Origin: Syntrophaceae bacterium UBA1062
GTDB taxonomy: Bacteria > Desulfobacterota > Desulfomonilia > UBA1062
NCBI GenBank assembly: GCA_002316295.1
Contig: DCDF01000021.1
Span: forward strand, 1-7,951
Direction: 5' to 3'
Length of the DNA stretch: 7,951 bases
In this document: positions 7,001 to 7,951 of the stretch, one piece after another
Layout: each line of letters begins with the position of its first letter
Position numbering within the stretch: the first letter of the stretch is position 1
Translations under genes and position numbers: made by a program
The notes under the pieces: generated by a model
Told to the model about the DNA's origin: nothing
What the model saw: only the letters and a program-made list of their open reading frames with translations
Database searches by the model: none

Positions 7001-7426
7001 GGCACGGCCGCGGAGCTGGCGGAAAAGCGTCTGACCGACATGGGCAACCGCGTCAGATCCCTCAGGGATACCCTGCAGAGCGGCATCATGAACCTGGTGC
7101 CCCAAGCATGCATCAACGGAGACCTGAACGAGCGGCTTCCCAACACGCTGAATATCTCGCTTCCGGGGATCCGGGGAGAGTCCATGGTCATCGCACTGGA
7201 CGCCCGGGGTATCTCCCTCTCGTCGGGATCCGCCTGCCGGTCGGGTGAAGCGGCCCCTTCCCATGCCCTGCTTGCCATGGGGCTCACCGAAGAGCAGGCC
7301 CACTGCGCCCTGCGATTTTCCCTGGGCGTGTACAATACCGCGGAGGACATCGAGCGGGTGCTGAGCGAGATGAGCCGGGTTATCCAGGAGTCGCTCCATA
7401 TGGTGCGGTTTGTGTCCTGCCGATAG
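4034..7426 (+). CDS. Fusion: molybdopterin (Mo/W-bisPGD) oxidoreductase + NifS-type cysteine desulfurase
   Basis: One open frame of 1130 codons with AGGAG (4024-4028) before the ATG. Residues 1-712 are a full DMSO-reductase-superfamily catalytic subunit: a [4Fe-4S] site C12/C15/C19/C46, IVVWGANPAT (181-190), VVVIDPRRT (210-218), ADIVLPAATWYE (443-454), and a C-terminal cofactor-binding domain (about 594-712). Cys151 aligns with Sec140 of E. coli FdhF and is the likely metal ligand. The next residue is Tyr152, not the His of formate dehydrogenases, arguing against that activity. No twin-arginine signal is present, so it is probably cytoplasmic. After a charged linker (713-744), residues 745-1123 form a complete group I cysteine desulfurase: His843, Asp919, Gln922, PLP lysine Lys945 in SAHK, and the catalytic Cys1068 in SSGSACRSG. 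This half would convert cysteine to alanine plus an enzyme persulfide. The two halves may form a self-sulfurating Mo/W enzyme; the substrate is unknown. A weak internal GTG start (6266) could also yield the desulfurase alone. Confidence 0.93.
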   Translation: MTAKHDVTRGICGICPAGCWVIVTYDGKGRLSSVRADDSSPLGMICPLGEHSAEIVYAKERLTSPLKRRGPKGSYEFEKIGWDDALDEIAHRLRAVKAESGPEATAIYTGRGSFELAMCDVFQPAGVAVSSASSVLFPFGSPNTLGVGALCYVSYAMIAPHVTMGGMHDTMFSDIENAEMIVVWGANPATDCPPLDFERIRDAFSRGARVVVIDPRRTMTAKMPGAIWVPIRPGTDGALALGVCHILISRELFDEDFVRSWTHGFDEFARYVGHFRPEAVQAITGVPEEMQYFLAEKIADARGACPVMYTGLEYSDGGVQSIRAVMVLWALAGQLDVPGGRCFAMPQNRFPVNRQGLVANPDLKKALGRDTFPIYSLYRGESHANALPASVLDGDPYRIRSLIILGASIITSWPQPALWRRTLGALGFLVCIDVNMTADCAYADIVLPAATWYEIESYMRYGPIFRIRERLIEPVGEARNAFFILSALAERLGYGHLYPQNEEELLRHALKCSPFSLEDVRAAGGAVSTETVMMEYRKWEKGLLRSDGRPGFDTPTTKFEIASTILAEHGYDALPVYTEPREGPLASPGLARRYPLVFNSGSRVSTDFRSQHHHIPGLVKMRPEPTVMINKSDARDRGIKNGDAVIVRSPRGNVKMRAVVTSDIVQGTVDANMGGGGPLGPAAWRRCNINELTDLRYDPVSGFPVFKSLLCEVETADRKSEKRKLDSGERAVGWKRAKASPEPRVKVYLDNNATTAPDVQVRREMIHAAEHLYGNASSIHQEGGSARAALENARRKVAGLLGCTARRIVFTAGGSEANNLVVKGAAFAFWNRKRHIVVSSVEHPSMLRACGWLKKFGFRVTLLPVNGSGLVSPDDLRSVLTDDTFLVSVMAANNETGVIQPVRELAAAARERDVLFHTDAVQAAGRIPLNVEDLGVDFLTISAHKFHGPKGIGALYVRSHETLEPLVHGGGQEHGLRAGTENTIGIVGMGTAAELAEKRLTDMGNRVRSLRDTLQSGIMNLVPQACINGDLNERLPNTLNISLPGIRGESMVIALDARGISLSSGSACRSGEAAPSHALLAMGLTEEQAHCALRFSLGVYNTAEDIERVLSEMSRVIQESLHMVRFVSCR

Positions 7427-7457
7427 GATAATGCCGCGGCAGGGAAAGGACGGACAC

Positions 7458-7951
7458 ATGAGAAGACCGAATCCGCAGGCGACCGGTGATGTAAGCGCAG
7501 AGCAGATATGCCGCCCTTTTTTGCTCAGGCGCAGACCTCTTGTGGTTTCTGTCCGCCAGCAGACCGATTTTCATCAGGAAATGTGCAAGGACATTCTTTC
7601 CGGCTTGGCCGGCCCGGAGAAATCCATTCCCTGCAAATATCTCTACGATGACTGCGGATCACGGCTCTTCGAAAGGATCTGCACGCTTTCGGAGTACTAC
7701 CCGACCCGCACCGAGGTTGCGATTCTCAACCAGTATGCCGCTGAAATCATGCTATTCTTTTCGCGGCAGGGAGGGGATCTCGTCGAGATCGGGAGCGGGT
7801 CGGATCTGAAGATCCGATTCCTCCTGGAAAGATCTCCGGAAAATTATCGGAAACATATCCGTTACGTGCCTGTCGACATCAGTGAAACCAGCTTGCTGAG
7901 ATCTTCGGTGCGCCTCATGAGCGATTTTCGGGACCTGACCATTCTCGCTCT
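7458..7951 (+). CDS. EgtD-like L-histidine N-alpha-methyltransferase, 3'-truncated by window edge
   Basis: The frame is open from the ATG at 7458 to the window end, giving 164 residues of a family usually about 320 long. EgtD uses S-adenosylmethionine to trimethylate histidine to hercynine, the first step to ergothioneine. Family hallmarks are in order: KYLYDDCGSRLFERI (60-74), LSEYYPTRTE (77-86), the SAM-binding loop LVEIGSGSDLK (108-118), and YVPVDIS (136-142). The first roughly 30 residues, rich in Arg and Pro, are not conserved that I can tell. AAGGA (7446-7450) sits 7 bases before the ATG, and the gene starts 31 bases after the molybdopterin-desulfurase stop, so co-transcription is likely. 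The substrate-recognition residues lie mostly in the missing C-terminal half, so another methyl acceptor remains possible. Confidence 0.85.
   Translation, partial: MRRPNPQATGDVSAEQICRPFLLRRRPLVVSVRQQTDFHQEMCKDILSGLAGPEKSIPCKYLYDDCGSRLFERICTLSEYYPTRTEVAILNQYAAEIMLFFSRQGGDLVEIGSGSDLKIRFLLERSPENYRKHIRYVPVDISETSLLRSSVRLMSDFRDLTILA

Noticed and set aside
6566..7459. Long open frame on the - strand, 297 codons
   Set aside because: It lies antisense to the conserved cysteine desulfurase domain, its translation shows no recognisable motif, and long antisense frames are common in GC-rich coding DNA.
1..7951. tRNA, rRNA, CRISPR array, insertion sequence or attachment site
   Set aside because: No direct-repeat array, transposase motif, terminal inverted repeats or cloverleaf pattern was seen; almost all bases belong to conserved protein-coding genes.

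Overview
The window reads as a dense, moderately GC-rich (roughly 60% by eye) bacterial region with every supported gene on the + strand. The gene content points to an anaerobe: a [4Fe-4S] molybdopterin oxidoreductase, a ferredoxin/GltD/nitroreductase flavoprotein, a rubrerythrin-type rubredoxin domain and a NifS-type cysteine desulfurase. Sulfate-reducing or syntrophic Desulfobacterota would fit, but no marker gene fixes the taxonomy, so this is inference only.

Layout. Bases 3-731 hold the 3' part of a short-chain dehydrogenase whose start lies before the window; its frame runs unusually far into the next gene. Bases 562-3030 encode an 822-residue multidomain electron-transfer flavoprotein (ferredoxin cluster, GltD-like FAD/NAD(P) module, second ferredoxin cluster, nitroreductase). 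A hairpin and T-tract (3042-3076) probably end this unit. A roughly 300-base gap with two small hairpins leads to a compact pair, a rubredoxin-domain protein (GTG start at 3341) and an overlapping dodecin (3616-3834). A second gap of about 200 bases carries a hairpin just after the dodecin stop and a perfect inverted repeat, TGTCAA-GCT-TTGACA. Bases 4034-7426 are one uninterrupted 1130-codon gene joining a complete Mo/W-bisPGD oxidoreductase to a complete group I cysteine desulfurase. It is followed after 31 bases by the 5' part of an EgtD-like histidine N-alpha-methyltransferase (7458 to the window end).

How the genes may work together. The flavoprotein has the parts to move electrons between NAD(P)H, FAD, Fe-S clusters and FMN. 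The rubredoxin-like protein and dodecin add a small one-electron carrier and a flavin-binding protein. The Mo/W-desulfurase fusion is the standout: known Mo/W-bisPGD enzymes such as formate dehydrogenase receive their sulfido ligand from a cysteine desulfurase through FdhD, so this protein may carry its own sulfur donor. It may instead feed persulfide sulfur to the Mo site as a substrate. The adjacent EgtD-like gene raises the further, speculative possibility of sulfur transfer to a trimethylhistidine (hercynine-type) product. No substrate can be named from sequence alone.
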